From: Cecembia calidifontis
GTDB lineage: Bacteria > Bacteroidota > Bacteroidia > Cytophagales > Cyclobacteriaceae
Length of the DNA stretch: 64,000 nucleotides
NCBI RefSeq assembly: GCF_004216715.1
Contig: NZ_SGXG01000001.1
Span: 310,001 to 374,000 of the forward strand
Direction of reading: 5' to 3'
Shown here: positions 15,740 to 24,849 of the stretch, piece after piece
Position numbering within the stretch: position 1 is the first letter of the stretch
Layout: each line of letters opens with the position of its first letter
Made by a program: the position numbers and the translations under genes
The notes under the pieces: model-generated
Databases searched by the model: none
What the model was told of the DNA's origin: nothing
The model's input: only the letters and a program-made list of their open reading frames with translations

Positions 15740-16300
15740 ATGAGTGAGAAAGAAACCATAAAAGATGAGCCAACCGCTTCCCAGGAACAGGAGCTTACAG
15801 AAAATGTGAAGGAGCAAGAAACCAATGCTTCACCAGAAGCAGATCAATCCAAAGAAGAAAAGCTTCAACTGGAAGTGGAAGACCTCAAGGACAAATACCT
15901 AAGACTTTACTCTGAATTTGAAAATTATAGAAGGAGAACTTCCAAAGAACGTTTGGATCTGATCAAAACAGCTTCTGAGGACCTTATCAAAGAGATTCTC
16001 CCGATATTGGATGATTTTGAGCGTGCATTTAAGGCCAGTGAAAAAGAAGATGATGCCGCCAAAGTCAGGGAAGGACATGAGCTGGTTTTCCATAAACTGG
16101 TAAAAACTTTGGAAAACAAAGGGGTAAAGGTAATGGAAAATCTGATCGGTAATCCATTTGATGCGGATACGCAGGAAGCAATCACCCAAATCCCTGCTCC
16201 TACCGAAGACATGAAGGGCAAGGTTATAGATGTAGTGGAGAAAGGATATACTCTAGGAGAAAAAGTAATCCGATTTGCAAAGGTAGTAACAGGATCTTAA
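15740..16300 (+). CDS. grpE: GrpE, nucleotide exchange factor of DnaK
   Basis: A 186-residue cochaperone that releases ADP from DnaK. An acidic, Gln/Glu-rich N-terminal tail is followed by a long coiled-coil helix (EEKLQLEVEDLKDKYLRLYS, then EFENYRRRTSKER), the four-helix dimer region (ILPILDDFERAFKA) and the C-terminal beta-wing (VIDVVEKGYTLGEKVIRFAK with VVTG). The ATG at 15740 is preferred over a TTG 33 bases upstream. dnaJ starts 9 bases after the stop, so the two form an operon; dnaK is not in the window. Confidence 0.95.
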   Translation: MSEKETIKDEPTASQEQELTENVKEQETNASPEADQSKEEKLQLEVEDLKDKYLRLYSEFENYRRRTSKERLDLIKTASEDLIKEILPILDDFERAFKASEKEDDAAKVREGHELVFHKLVKTLENKGVKVMENLIGNPFDADTQEAITQIPAPTEDMKGKVIDVVEKGYTLGEKVIRFAKVVTGS

Positions 16301-16309
16301 TCACGAATT

Positions 16310-17416
16310 ATGGCAAAAAGAGATTATTATGAGGTATTGGGAGTCTCCAAAAGCGCAAGCCCGGAGGAGATAAAAAAGGCCTACAGAAAGCTGGCCATCC
16401 AATACCATCCCGATAAAAACCCTGACAATCCGGAAGCTGAGGAAAAATTCAAGGAGGCAGCAGAAGCCTATGAAGTCCTGAGCAATCCTGAAAAACGTCA
16501 GCGATATGACCAATTCGGCCATCAGGGGCTTGGTGGTAATGGCGGCTTCGGAGCCGGCGGCATGAATATGGAAGACATATTCTCCCAATTTGGAGATATC
16601 TTTGGAGGAGGAGGGTTTGAATCCTTCTTTGGTGGCGGAAGAAGCGGCAGAAGGACAAAAAAAGGCACTAACCTCAGGGTAAAACTCAAATTGAACCTTA
16701 GGGAAATTGCCAATGGCGTGGAAAAGAAAATCAAGGTCAAGCGCCAGGTGCTCGCAGACGGTGTTACATTCAAAACATGTAGTACCTGTCAAGGTTCAGG
16801 TCAGATCAAAAAAGTGGTCAATACCATGCTTGGCCAGATGGTTTCAGCAAGCACTTGCCATGTTTGTGGTGGCAATGGTCAGATCGTGGACAAAAAGCCC
16901 GCTGAAGCAGATGCCAGGGGATTGATCCTCAAAGAGGAAGTCATTACTATTAATATTCCGGCCGGTGTAGCTGACGGCATGCAGCTGAGCATGTCCGGCA
17001 AAGGAAACGAAACTGCCGGAGGTATCCCGGGAGATCTGCTGATCGTAATTGAAGAAATTGAGGGCGATATACTTCACAGAGATGGCAACAATGTAGTCTA
17101 TGACTTATATATAAGCTTTATAGATGCGGCTCTTGGTGCACAAATCGAGGTTCCAACCATCGATGGAAAAGTTAAGATAAAAATCGAACCAGGAACACAA
17201 AGCGGAAAAATCTTAAGACTGAAAGGCAAAGGTATCAGGGATATCAATGGATACAGCAGAGGAGACCAACTCATCCATGTGAATGTTTGGACGCCAAAAC
17301 AACTCAGCAAAGAGGAAAGACAAATCCTTGAAGGCCTGAGAAATTCCGAGAATTTCAAACCTTCCCCTGACTCAGGGGAAAAGAGTTTTTTCGATAAGAT
17401 GAAAGAATTCTTCTAA
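16310..17416 (+). CDS. dnaJ: DnaJ (Hsp40) with only one zinc centre
   Basis: A 368-residue cochaperone that stimulates the DnaK ATPase and delivers substrates. The J domain has the HPD motif (IQYHPDKNPDN), followed by a Gly/Phe-rich linker (GGNGGFGAGGMNMEDIF). The Cys-rich domain carries only two of the usual four CxxCxGxG repeats: CSTCQGSG and CHVCGGNG. The positions for repeats 1 and 4 read KRQVLADGVTFKT and DKKPAEADARGLI, without Cys. Repeats 1 and 4 form zinc centre I and repeats 2 and 3 form centre II, so centre I has been lost and centre II kept. The C-terminal substrate and dimer domains are complete. A terminator follows. Confidence 0.95.
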   Translation: MAKRDYYEVLGVSKSASPEEIKKAYRKLAIQYHPDKNPDNPEAEEKFKEAAEAYEVLSNPEKRQRYDQFGHQGLGGNGGFGAGGMNMEDIFSQFGDIFGGGGFESFFGGGRSGRRTKKGTNLRVKLKLNLREIANGVEKKIKVKRQVLADGVTFKTCSTCQGSGQIKKVVNTMLGQMVSASTCHVCGGNGQIVDKKPAEADARGLILKEEVITINIPAGVADGMQLSMSGKGNETAGGIPGDLLIVIEEIEGDILHRDGNNVVYDLYISFIDAALGAQIEVPTIDGKVKIKIEPGTQSGKILRLKGKGIRDINGYSRGDQLIHVNVWTPKQLSKEERQILEGLRNSENFKPSPDSGEKSFFDKMKEFF

Positions 17417-17421
17417 AGTCT

Positions 17422-17449
17422 AAGCCGGTTTTTTGACCGGCTTTTTTTA
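17422..17449 (+). terminator. Rho-independent terminator after grpE-dnaJ
   Basis: AAGCCGGT-TTTTTG-ACCGGCTT followed by a T-run, 6 bases after the dnaJ stop. Confidence 0.92.
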
Positions 17450-17491
17450 TACCTTTAAAACCTTTTATTTTGGTAGTCGTAACTTAACCGT

Positions 17492-18379
17492 ATGCAGGTA
17501 AGATTATACTTGGTATTATGTTTCTTATTAGGGATCTACACCCTTGCTAAAGCCCAGATTACCAAAGAGTTTAAGGCAGAACAGAAGGAAGGATTCAATC
17601 TGGTCCAGTTGGACTTTAATGTCTATAAGGGAATTTCTGAAATCAAGCGGCACAAAGATGAAAGTCCTGTCTTGGTTTCCTGCCAATTGGCCAAGGTAAA
17701 CATACTTCCTTCTTTTAGCCATGAAATAAAGAATAATGTACTCAATACCTCCTTGGTACACAGGAATGTAGAATCCGAAAATCTTGGCAAAAGCCTATCC
17801 TATAAACTTTTTTCGAGCAGCAATGATGATTTTGACCATACCTGGAAAGTGGGCCTAAACTCCCATTACTTATATGCGTTGAATTTTCATTTTGGAATAG
17901 GGAAAGCCATTTTTGACCTTTCCCACTTACCGATATCCAACTGCATCATCAAATCGGCAAGTGCAGATATCAAACTGGATTACAGTCAGAAAATGGCCAA
18001 CTCTGTCAAAATGGACACCATGATGGTCAGCATCAACATGGGGTCCTTGGAGGCCAATCACCTCAATTTGACCAATGCGAAAAAAATGATTTTCGAAGCC
18101 AACTATGGGACATTGAATCTTACTGTTTCAGAAAAAATGTCTGAACCTTGTCAGATAAATGCAACTGTTGGCGCAGGCAAAGTTGATTTCCATCTACAGG
18201 ATGACAGTCAGCCTCTCATCGTTAAAATTAAATCAACTGCGATGAGCCGAACCCATATCCCAAAGCATTTTAGGGAAATTGCACCCAAGACTTATGTGAA
18301 TAAGGCATACAATGAAAAAGCGACAAACCTGATGAAACTGACCATAGATGTTTCAGTGGGTTCTGTCACTATTAAATAA
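17492..18379 (+). CDS. Secreted protein with possible toast-rack (DUF4097-like) fold
   Basis: A 295-residue protein with an N-terminal signal peptide (LYLVLCFLLGIYTLAKAQ). The mature part has repeated short beta strands with NANLG/YGTLNL-type turns (SASADIKLDY, SINMGSLEANHLNLTNAK, FEANYGTLNLTVSE, VGAGKVDFHL), which resembles the toast-rack beta-solenoid found in DUF4097 and related putative adhesins. I do not recognise a named family with certainty. It precedes an ABC exporter operon by 40 bases on the same strand and may be co-transcribed with it. Confidence 0.6.
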   Translation: MQVRLYLVLCFLLGIYTLAKAQITKEFKAEQKEGFNLVQLDFNVYKGISEIKRHKDESPVLVSCQLAKVNILPSFSHEIKNNVLNTSLVHRNVESENLGKSLSYKLFSSSNDDFDHTWKVGLNSHYLYALNFHFGIGKAIFDLSHLPISNCIIKSASADIKLDYSQKMANSVKMDTMMVSINMGSLEANHLNLTNAKKMIFEANYGTLNLTVSEKMSEPCQINATVGAGKVDFHLQDDSQPLIVKIKSTAMSRTHIPKHFREIAPKTYVNKAYNEKATNLMKLTIDVSVGSVTIK

Positions 18380-18419
18380 TTACTGAACTTTTTACTATTT
18401 TTAGCCAAAACCTACAGCC

Positions 18420-19322
18420 TTGTATATTCTAGAAATACAACATCTCAACAAGTCATACGGAAATACCAAAGCCCTTCATGAGATTGACCTGCTCATACCC
18501 AAAGGAATGATTTTTGGCATTCTTGGGCCAAATGGTGCCGGAAAGACCTCCTTGATCCGGATCATTAATCAGATTATAGACAAAGATTCAGGAAAAATAT
18601 TCTTCAAGGGAGAACCATTGCAGAGAAAACATATCAGCCAGATAGGATATCTTCCTGAAGAAAGAGGTCTGTACAAAAAAATGAATGTGTGGGATCAACT
18701 GGTCTACTTTGCCAGACTGAAAGGCCTCTCTGCCCACGAAGCCAACACCAAAGTCAACCATTGGCTGGAAAAACTGGAAATTGCCCATTGGAAGCAAAAA
18801 AGAATAGATGACCTTTCTAAAGGTATGGCCCAGAAGATTCAGTTTATCTCTGCCGTCATCCATGGACCAGAACTGATTATTCTGGACGAGCCTTTTTCAG
18901 GTTTTGATCCGGTCAATGCAGAAGTCATCAAAAATGAAATCCTTGAACTGAGAGCAAGAGGTGCTACTCTCCTACTTTCCACCCATAGAATGGAATCCGT
19001 GGAGCAGTTGTGTGATGAAATCGCCATGTTCAACAAATCTGAAAAAATTCTCTCCGGGAGGCTTTCGGACATTAAAAACCAATTCCGGAAAAATGAATTT
19101 GAAATCAGCATTCAGGTCACAAATGAAGAAGCCATTCCAAATTCCTGGAAATTGCGGGCTGAGGGGCCTGAAAAAACCTATATAGCTGGTTTAGACCAAA
19201 AAACCACCAATGAGCTGCTGGAGACAGCCATGGAAATAGGTCAGGTCAAGGGTTTTAAGGAAATACTCCCCACCATGGAACAAATATTTATCCAACAAGT
19301 AAAAAACCACAGCAATGGATAA
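18420..19322 (+). CDS. ABC transporter ATP-binding protein (NatA-like)
   Basis: A 300-residue cytoplasmic ATPase subunit of an ABC-2 type exporter. Walker A GPNGAGKTS, signature LSKGMAQK, Walker B LIILDEPFSGFDP and H-loop LLSTHRME are in order. The last 80 residues fit the accessory C-terminal domain (DUF4162-type) common in NatA-like ATPases. The start is TTG at 18420 (MYILEIQHLNKSYG); the next ATG falls inside Walker A, so TTG must be used. It overlaps the permease gene by 8 bases, indicating translational coupling. The substrate (sodium, drugs or lipids) is not evident. Confidence 0.92.
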   Translation: MYILEIQHLNKSYGNTKALHEIDLLIPKGMIFGILGPNGAGKTSLIRIINQIIDKDSGKIFFKGEPLQRKHISQIGYLPEERGLYKKMNVWDQLVYFARLKGLSAHEANTKVNHWLEKLEIAHWKQKRIDDLSKGMAQKIQFISAVIHGPELIILDEPFSGFDPVNAEVIKNEILELRARGATLLLSTHRMESVEQLCDEIAMFNKSEKILSGRLSDIKNQFRKNEFEISIQVTNEEAIPNSWKLRAEGPEKTYIAGLDQKTTNELLETAMEIGQVKGFKEILPTMEQIFIQQVKNHSNG

Positions 19323-20622
19323 GGTCTGGCTTGTTATCAAAAGAGAATACCTGTCCCGGGTACAAAAAAAGTCATTTCTTCTGGCCACGATTCTCACCCC
19401 GCTGATATTCCCTGCGATCATGGGTTTATTCCTTTGGATCGCCTTCGATGATATGGAAAGGCCCACACTGAGTATTATTGAGGTGGTGGATGAAAACAAC
19501 CTGTTTTTTGTCGAAAGCTCGGAACAATATGCCTTTTCTTTTTCCAATACCCCATTGGAAGAGGCCAAGCGGATGGTAAGAGAAGGAGAAAGGTTTGGAC
19601 TTTTATACATACCGGTCCTTGATCTCACAAAACCAAGTGGAATCACCTTTTACAGTGAAAAAACGCCCAGCATGGGACTTATTTCTTTCATCGAGGGCAG
19701 TCTCAAAAGGAGAATTGAAGAACAGCGTATGTACAAGGCGGGATTAGATCCCGAAATTCTTTCAGCTTACCGAACCAAAGTCAATATACAGACGGTCAAT
19801 CTGGATACTTCAGGTCAGGAAAAAATATCAGATGCTACTGTAAATTATGTTTTGGGCTTCTTTTCAGGAATCCTGATCTACATTTTCATTTTTGTGTATG
19901 GCAATCAGATCATGCAGGGGGTGATTGAAGAAAAATCAAGCAGGATCATTGAAATACTGGTTTCCTCTATCAAGCCTTTTCAGCTAATGGTAGGGAAGAT
20001 AATTGGCATAGGGGCAGTGGGACTTACCCAATTCCTTATTTGGATTGTATTGATCAGCACAGTTTCCGCCTTTGTAATGGGTTATTTGGGAATGAACATG
20101 CCACAACAGGAAATATTATCAGCAACAAATCCTGAGCTTGCACAGGACATTTCCCCTGACAAGGGCTGGATACAGGCTGTTCAGGTAATTCAGGATATTA
20201 ATTTTGTGCAATTGATATTCACCTTTATTTTTTACTTTATAGGAGGTTATCTTTTGTACGGGGCATTATTTGCAGCTATAGGTGCCGCTGTGGACGCGCC
20301 TTCAGAAGCCCAGCAGTTTATGCTTCCCATTACTATTCCATTGTTGATTGCCTATATGGGGCTATTCATTTTTGTTTTGGATGATCCCAATAGCAACCCT
20401 TCTTTTTGGTTGTCAATTATTCCATTTACTTCTCCCATCGGCATGATGGGCAGGGCGAGTTACGGCATTCCCACATCTGATCTCCTGCTTTCCATGGGAT
20501 TGCTGGTTGCTGGATTCCTTTTCAGTACCTGGATAGCATCAAAAATATACCGGATTGGAATCCTCATCCATGGCACCAAAGTCAATTACAAAACCTTATG
20601 GAAATGGTTAAGGTCTGAATAA
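19315..20622 (+). CDS. ABC-2 type permease (NatB-like)
   Basis: A 435-residue inner-membrane partner of the preceding ATPase. One N-terminal membrane helix (ATILTPLIFPAIMGLFLWIA) is followed by an extracytoplasmic domain of about 140 residues and then a bundle of five or six helices (NYVLGFFSGILIYIFIFVYG, QFLIWIVLISTVSAFVMGYL and later segments). The EEKSSRIIEILVSSIKP motif after the second helix is typical of ABC2_membrane_3 permeases. The C-terminus TKVNYKTLWKWLR is also typical. The ATG at 19315 overlaps the ATPase gene. A long hairpin terminates the operon. Confidence 0.92.
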   Translation: MDKVWLVIKREYLSRVQKKSFLLATILTPLIFPAIMGLFLWIAFDDMERPTLSIIEVVDENNLFFVESSEQYAFSFSNTPLEEAKRMVREGERFGLLYIPVLDLTKPSGITFYSEKTPSMGLISFIEGSLKRRIEEQRMYKAGLDPEILSAYRTKVNIQTVNLDTSGQEKISDATVNYVLGFFSGILIYIFIFVYGNQIMQGVIEEKSSRIIEILVSSIKPFQLMVGKIIGIGAVGLTQFLIWIVLISTVSAFVMGYLGMNMPQQEILSATNPELAQDISPDKGWIQAVQVIQDINFVQLIFTFIFYFIGGYLLYGALFAAIGAAVDAPSEAQQFMLPITIPLLIAYMGLFIFVLDDPNSNPSFWLSIIPFTSPIGMMGRASYGIPTSDLLLSMGLLVAGFLFSTWIASKIYRIGILIHGTKVNYKTLWKWLRSE

Positions 20623-20660
20623 AACAAAAACAACCGCGATTTGCGGTTGTTTTTGTTTTA
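20621..20660. terminator. Long bidirectional terminator between convergent genes
   Basis: AAAACAAAAACAACCGC pairs with GCGGTTGTTTTTGTTTT around GATTT, a perfect 17-base-pair stem with A- and T-rich feet. It overlaps the last bases of the ABC permease and of the UPF0158 gene, serving both. Confidence 0.9.
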
Positions 20661-21098
20661 TTCTTCTGCATAATTGAAACTATCAACTTGTTCTTTGACC
20701 CAATCTTTGTACCGCTGCAATCGGTACTCTATCCATCTTTCATTGTATTTCCCCGAACTGTCAATGAGGAATTTGAAGGCGGTTGCAGCCTTGGGTTTAC
20801 TTAATGCGTTATAAAGTTCATCCTGGAAATTCCTTTCCTTAACAATCCTTTCCGCAAAATTCTCCATCATCTGATGTTCCTGTGCGGGTTCCATCTTGGT
20901 GAATTCAGCAAAATTATCCGGATTTTCATCTATTTCATCTAAAATATCCTCTTCCTCTGGGGTAAGGTCATAGTTGAAATAATCTTCGTCATCGGGCAAG
21001 TGATGAATTTTTTTCTTATCCAATTGATAAAAACAGATCATCCCTTTCAGCAGCTGTGCCGCTATGTTTTCAACTTCTTTTTCTGATAGGGTAAGCAT
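20658..21098 (-). CDS. UPF0158-family protein
   Basis: A 146-residue acidic cytoplasmic protein. The order of blocks fits UPF0158: LSEKEVENIAAQLLKGM at the start, a very acidic centre (DEDYFNYDLTPEEEDILDEI), DENPDNFAEFTKMEP, HQMMENFAERI, ALSKPKAATAFKFLID and WIEYRLQRYKDWVKEQ at the end. The ATG at 21098 (MLTLSEKEV) is preferred over a start 54 bases upstream. The family has no firmly assigned function. It is convergent with the ABC operon and in line with the disrupted esterase gene behind it. Confidence 0.75.
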   Translation of the reverse strand: MLTLSEKEVENIAAQLLKGMICFYQLDKKKIHHLPDDEDYFNYDLTPEEEDILDEIDENPDNFAEFTKMEPAQEHQMMENFAERIVKERNFQDELYNALSKPKAATAFKFLIDSSGKYNERWIEYRLQRYKDWVKEQVDSFNYAEE

Positions 21099-21173
21099 TT
21101 GAAATAAGACATAAAATTTTTTGAAAATTAAATAACTGCCATCTAAAATCAAACTGTTTTCGCAATGATTCAG

Positions 21174-21823
21174 TTAGGATACTTGATGAACCAATATCCG
21201 GCCCAAAAGTTCAACATCAATTTCATGCCCTCCCTTGTACTGCACTATTTGGGCTTTGACCCCCAGTTCTTTAACCAACTGATCTTGCTTTTTTAAGGAT
21301 TCGGCTGTAATGAACTCATCCTGATCCCCTATGGCCAAGTAACAATGACTTCCTTTCAATTTCTCATTTGCTTTTGCCGGCTCCAAATCATGGGCAAATC
21401 CCCCTCCCCAAAGAATCAGACTGTCCACCGGAATGGACAATTGGCTCACCCAGCGGGTGGCAGTAGCGGCACCTTGAGAAAACCCCAACACCTTGATTTT
21501 GGCTTATCCGAATACTTAATCCAAAGTGATTCCAATACAGCATTGAGAAAATGGTTGTTATTGACAATTGCCGCCTCCCTTTCATGTCTTGTCATCCAGT
21601 TGGCTCCTACCCGTCCTGAAAATCCCTCCAAATAAGCATAATTGGTCGCCTCAGGCACGACAAAAATCCTTTCCTCCCTAAAAAGAGGAGAAAACTTCCT
21701 CAAAAAGAACTCTGAAAGCTGACCATAACCATGGAGGGCAAAGATAATTTCCTTCTCCTGCCTATTGACCACATGGGAAGTCCTGTAGTGAGCTATATGC
21801 TCATACTTGATAGAATTTTTCAT
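21174..21823 (-). pseudogene. Alpha/beta hydrolase (carboxylesterase-like), frameshifted
   Basis: Two partial frames together make one alpha/beta hydrolase of about 215 residues. The first frame (from ATG 21823) has the oxyanion segment FALHGYGQLSEFF and ends in an unrelated tail after YSDKP. The second frame resumes at the nucleophile elbow GFSQGAATA (GxSxG) and continues to the acid GDQDEF and the His in YKGGHEID. One A inserted in the A-run that is TTTT on the plus strand (21497-21500) restores PKIKVLGFSQGAA. Either the gene is broken by a 1-base deletion in a homopolymer or this is a sequencing error. It directly abuts the cytidine deaminase stop codon. Confidence 0.8.
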
Positions 21824-22306
21824 TTAACTGTTCAAATCATTAAATCTGAAGGGAAGGAGCTGCTCAATACCATCCGCTACCAGCAAATTACCCTCTGGTG
21901 TCAGCATCATGACCTGAATAGGTGCCTGGAATTTGTTCTCATACTCATTGATGGTCTGCCTGCAAAGTCCGCACGGAGTAACGGTGGCAAATTTATTTCC
22001 ATTTCTTTTTTTTGCTGAAATGACGATTTTAAGGGGTTTTGACATCGGAAAATTGGCCATGGCATAGCTCAGGACAGCCCTTTCGGCACATACCCCAACA
22101 GGAAATGATACGTTCTCCTGATTATTGGCCATTAATTTTTCTCCATTTTCAAGTAATAGTGCCGCCCCGACCAAAAAGTCTGAATAAGGAGCATGGGCTT
22201 TTTCCATAATTTCTTTTGCCATACCAACCAACACCCGATCTTCCTCCGACCAATCCGCTGTCGGATATACCGTCAGGGACACTTTCATTTCAATTTTTTC
22301 CTGCAT
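21824..22306 (-). CDS. cdd: Cytidine deaminase
   Basis: A 160-residue zinc enzyme converting cytidine and deoxycytidine to the uridine forms in pyrimidine salvage. The catalytic CAE motif is GVCAERA (Cys ligand and proton-shuttling Glu), with the other zinc ligands in TPCGLCRQ. The substrate-binding HAPYSDFLVGAALL block is present. It is the first gene of a minus-strand set with the frameshifted esterase, with no spacing between stop and next start. The ATG at 22306 has a second Met (residue 7) nearby. Confidence 0.93.
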   Translation of the reverse strand: MQEKIEMKVSLTVYPTADWSEEDRVLVGMAKEIMEKAHAPYSDFLVGAALLLENGEKLMANNQENVSFPVGVCAERAVLSYAMANFPMSKPLKIVISAKKRNGNKFATVTPCGLCRQTINEYENKFQAPIQVMMLTPEGNLLVADGIEQLLPFRFNDLNS

Positions 22307-22445
22307 GCTAACAATTTAAAAAGAGATTGAATTAACGAAAAAATTTTCGCAAATGTTCTTTTTTTAGGATTTAAGCAGTGAACCTTTCAGTCTATATGGT
22401 TTTTTTGCCAACTTGTACACCAATAAACCCCTAATACGCTTTGAG

Positions 22446-23777
22446 ATGCAAAATATCCTGATCATCGGTGCAGGTAAATCCTCAGCTTACCTGATAGATT
22501 TTCTCCTTGAAACTTCCATTGAAAAAAACAGACAAATAACAGTAGCAGACCTACAGGAGGAGCTTGCTTTGAAAAAAATCAAGGAACATCCCCATGCCAA
22601 AGCCAGCTCCATCAGGCTTGAAGATGATCTAAGCAGAAAAAAACTTATCCAACAAAATGATCTTGTAATTTCCATGCTTCCGGCATTTTTACATCCTGTC
22701 ATCGCAAAAGACTGCCTGGAACTTGGGAAACATTTTTTCACAGCCTCTTATGAATCGGAAGAATTGAGAAAACTCAAAACCCAAATTGAATCAAAAAACC
22801 TGTTGTTTCTCAATGAATGTGGACTTGATCCTGGTTTAGACCACATGTCCGCCATGCAGGTGATAGAAAGGGAAAAAGCCCTTGGACATGAGATACTGTC
22901 ATTTAAATCTTACACAGGAGGTGTCCTGGCTCCGGAAAGTGAAGACAATCCTTGGAAGTATAAGTTTACCTGGAATCCAAGAAATGTGGTGCTGGCCGGG
23001 CAGGGTGTCTCCAGGTATATCCGCAATGGAAAATACAAATATATCCCCTATCATATGCTCTTTCAGCGGTTGGACAAGATCAGCTTTGAAGAAGCGGGTG
23101 AATTTGACGGCTATGCCAATAGGGACTCTTTGATATACAGAAAAGTTTATGGACTCGAAGAAATCCCAACCTTATTGAGGGGCACTTTAAGAAGAAGCGG
23201 ATTCTGCCAAAGCTGGAATGTGTTTGTACAATTGGGAATGACTGATGACAGCTTTGAAATGGCACTCCCAGAAACTTATACCTATCGGGATTTTTTGGAT
23301 TCATTCCTTCCCTATCATGAAACAAAAATCATGGAGGAAAAACTGAAAGAAATCCTGCCCTGGGTGGACAAAGAAGTTATGGAAAAAATTCAGTGGCTGG
23401 GTTTTTTCAATCAGGAATCTTTACCCAAATTCCAGGGAAGCCCTGCTGCTATTCTTCAGGCCATTTTGGAAAAAAAATGGGCTTTGAAGGAAAATGACAG
23501 GGACATGATAGTCATGCAGCACCTTTTTGACATAAAAACACCCAAAGGCATCAAACGTGTTGTGTCAAGCTTGGTGTCCAAAGGAGAAAACCAGGAATAT
23601 ACTGCCATGGCCAAAACTGTTGGTTTGCCTTTGGCCATCGCAGTAGACATGTTTTTGGATGGAAAAATCAAGGACAAGGGCTTAAAAATCCCTATCGCCA
23701 AATCCATCTATGAGCCTATCTTACAGGAGTTGGAGAAACACCATATCCACTTTAAGGAACAGGAATGGAAATTATGA
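22446..23777 (+). CDS. Saccharopine-dehydrogenase-like oxidoreductase
   Basis: A 443-residue NAD(P)-dependent protein of the saccharopine dehydrogenase family, usually linked to lysine metabolism. A Rossmann motif opens the protein (MQNILIIGAGKSSAYLIDFL), and the substrate domain contains FLNECGLDPGLDHMSAM, a hallmark of the family, plus SYTGGVLAPE and NPWKYKFTWNPRNVV. The ATG at 22446 is used; a TTG 33 bases upstream is less likely. It is followed tail to tail by the DUF4249 gene 3 bases away. The exact reaction is not proved by the sequence. Confidence 0.85.
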   Translation: MQNILIIGAGKSSAYLIDFLLETSIEKNRQITVADLQEELALKKIKEHPHAKASSIRLEDDLSRKKLIQQNDLVISMLPAFLHPVIAKDCLELGKHFFTASYESEELRKLKTQIESKNLLFLNECGLDPGLDHMSAMQVIEREKALGHEILSFKSYTGGVLAPESEDNPWKYKFTWNPRNVVLAGQGVSRYIRNGKYKYIPYHMLFQRLDKISFEEAGEFDGYANRDSLIYRKVYGLEEIPTLLRGTLRRSGFCQSWNVFVQLGMTDDSFEMALPETYTYRDFLDSFLPYHETKIMEEKLKEILPWVDKEVMEKIQWLGFFNQESLPKFQGSPAAILQAILEKKWALKENDRDMIVMQHLFDIKTPKGIKRVVSSLVSKGENQEYTAMAKTVGLPLAIAVDMFLDGKIKDKGLKIPIAKSIYEPILQELEKHHIHFKEQEWKL

Positions 23778-23780
23778 GGC

Positions 23781-24845
23781 TTAATTCCCCGGATTCCAAT
23801 TGGCTGGTGGCGCAATAGTAGCATTGGCTACTGTCCTGCAGTCATCGGGAATAATCCTGGGCAAAGCCGTAAATTCCAGTTCACTGCGTTTGACATATAC
23901 GGTGCTCCTTTGGACAGAACCGGTTATAAAATAGCCCAAGACTGTTTCATCAGGATTGTCCAGACTGATGATATTTCCCCTAATATTGGCCGGTGGCTGG
24001 TCAAAGACACTTCCCGTTATGCCAAGTTGCTGATCAATCAGTCTTAGATACCTATGGGCACCCTGGGATATCCCCATCTGCAAAAACTCTGCCCTGAAGG
24101 TGTCTTTAAACCGCAATCCATTATCCTCCACAAAAGCTATCGGTACCACTGTATTCAGTCCATTGAAGTTTTCATCTGAGGCTATGGCAAATTGTTGAAT
24201 CCTGGGCTGCTCTACCAAATAACAGATATCACAGCAATCCTTAGGAGCAGGGCCTCTGGGGTTGGTGGGGTGGGTAGGAGGATTGGTGTAGCGCTCAGGA
24301 TTGGCCACTAAGACAAACACAGATGGATCCATCCGCCAATAGTAATAGTTTTTCTGTTCTGAGGGATCTCTGAAATGTGCAAAGAATTCAACTCCAAATC
24401 TATCTTCCAACCTGTTTTCGGTAGCACGACGGACACTTCGGTAAGAAATCTGATCGATTGGAGGGACAGGGTGTACTTCTTCCGGAAACGAGGCATATTC
24501 TTTACCGTCCAATAACCTGATCTGCAAGGTATAGGATAGCCCAGGCCTTGCCTGAAAACTACTTGGAGTCTGATAAAGTCCGGGTTCAACCTCCGTGAGG
24601 AAGGTCACAAGACCTTGACTGTCCCTAACACTTACTGTTGCCTGTCTCACAGGCCTGATCAATCCCTCAAAAACTGACCCATAAGTGTCAGTCCTGGTCA
24701 ATCTTATGGAATGAGGGCCTGGATCTGTATGGATAAATCCATCCACTGTCAACAACTGCTCACCTTCCAACAAGTCAACCCTATAAGGATCAATACAGGA
24801 CAAAGGGAGCATGATCAGAAATATATAAACTAACCTTCTAAACAT
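23781..24845 (-). CDS. DUF4249 outer-membrane lipoprotein
   Basis: A 354-residue lipoprotein (signal LVYIFLIMLPLSC, Cys at about residue 17) of the DUF4249 family of Bacteroidota. The N-terminal half is a CarboxypepD_reg-like beta sandwich (LLTVDGFIHTDPGPHSIRL, ATVSVRDSQGLVTFL). Four Cys occur in CCDICYL and near DDCRT. The family is generally encoded after a TonB-dependent receptor, as here (4 bases separate the two), and is thought to be an accessory lipoprotein of that receptor, perhaps capping it on the cell surface. The ligand is unknown. Confidence 0.85.
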   Translation of the reverse strand: MFRRLVYIFLIMLPLSCIDPYRVDLLEGEQLLTVDGFIHTDPGPHSIRLTRTDTYGSVFEGLIRPVRQATVSVRDSQGLVTFLTEVEPGLYQTPSSFQARPGLSYTLQIRLLDGKEYASFPEEVHPVPPIDQISYRSVRRATENRLEDRFGVEFFAHFRDPSEQKNYYYWRMDPSVFVLVANPERYTNPPTHPTNPRGPAPKDCCDICYLVEQPRIQQFAIASDENFNGLNTVVPIAFVEDNGLRFKDTFRAEFLQMGISQGAHRYLRLIDQQLGITGSVFDQPPANIRGNIISLDNPDETVLGYFITGSVQRSTVYVKRSELEFTALPRIIPDDCRTVANATIAPPANWNPGN

Positions 24846-24849
24846 TTTT

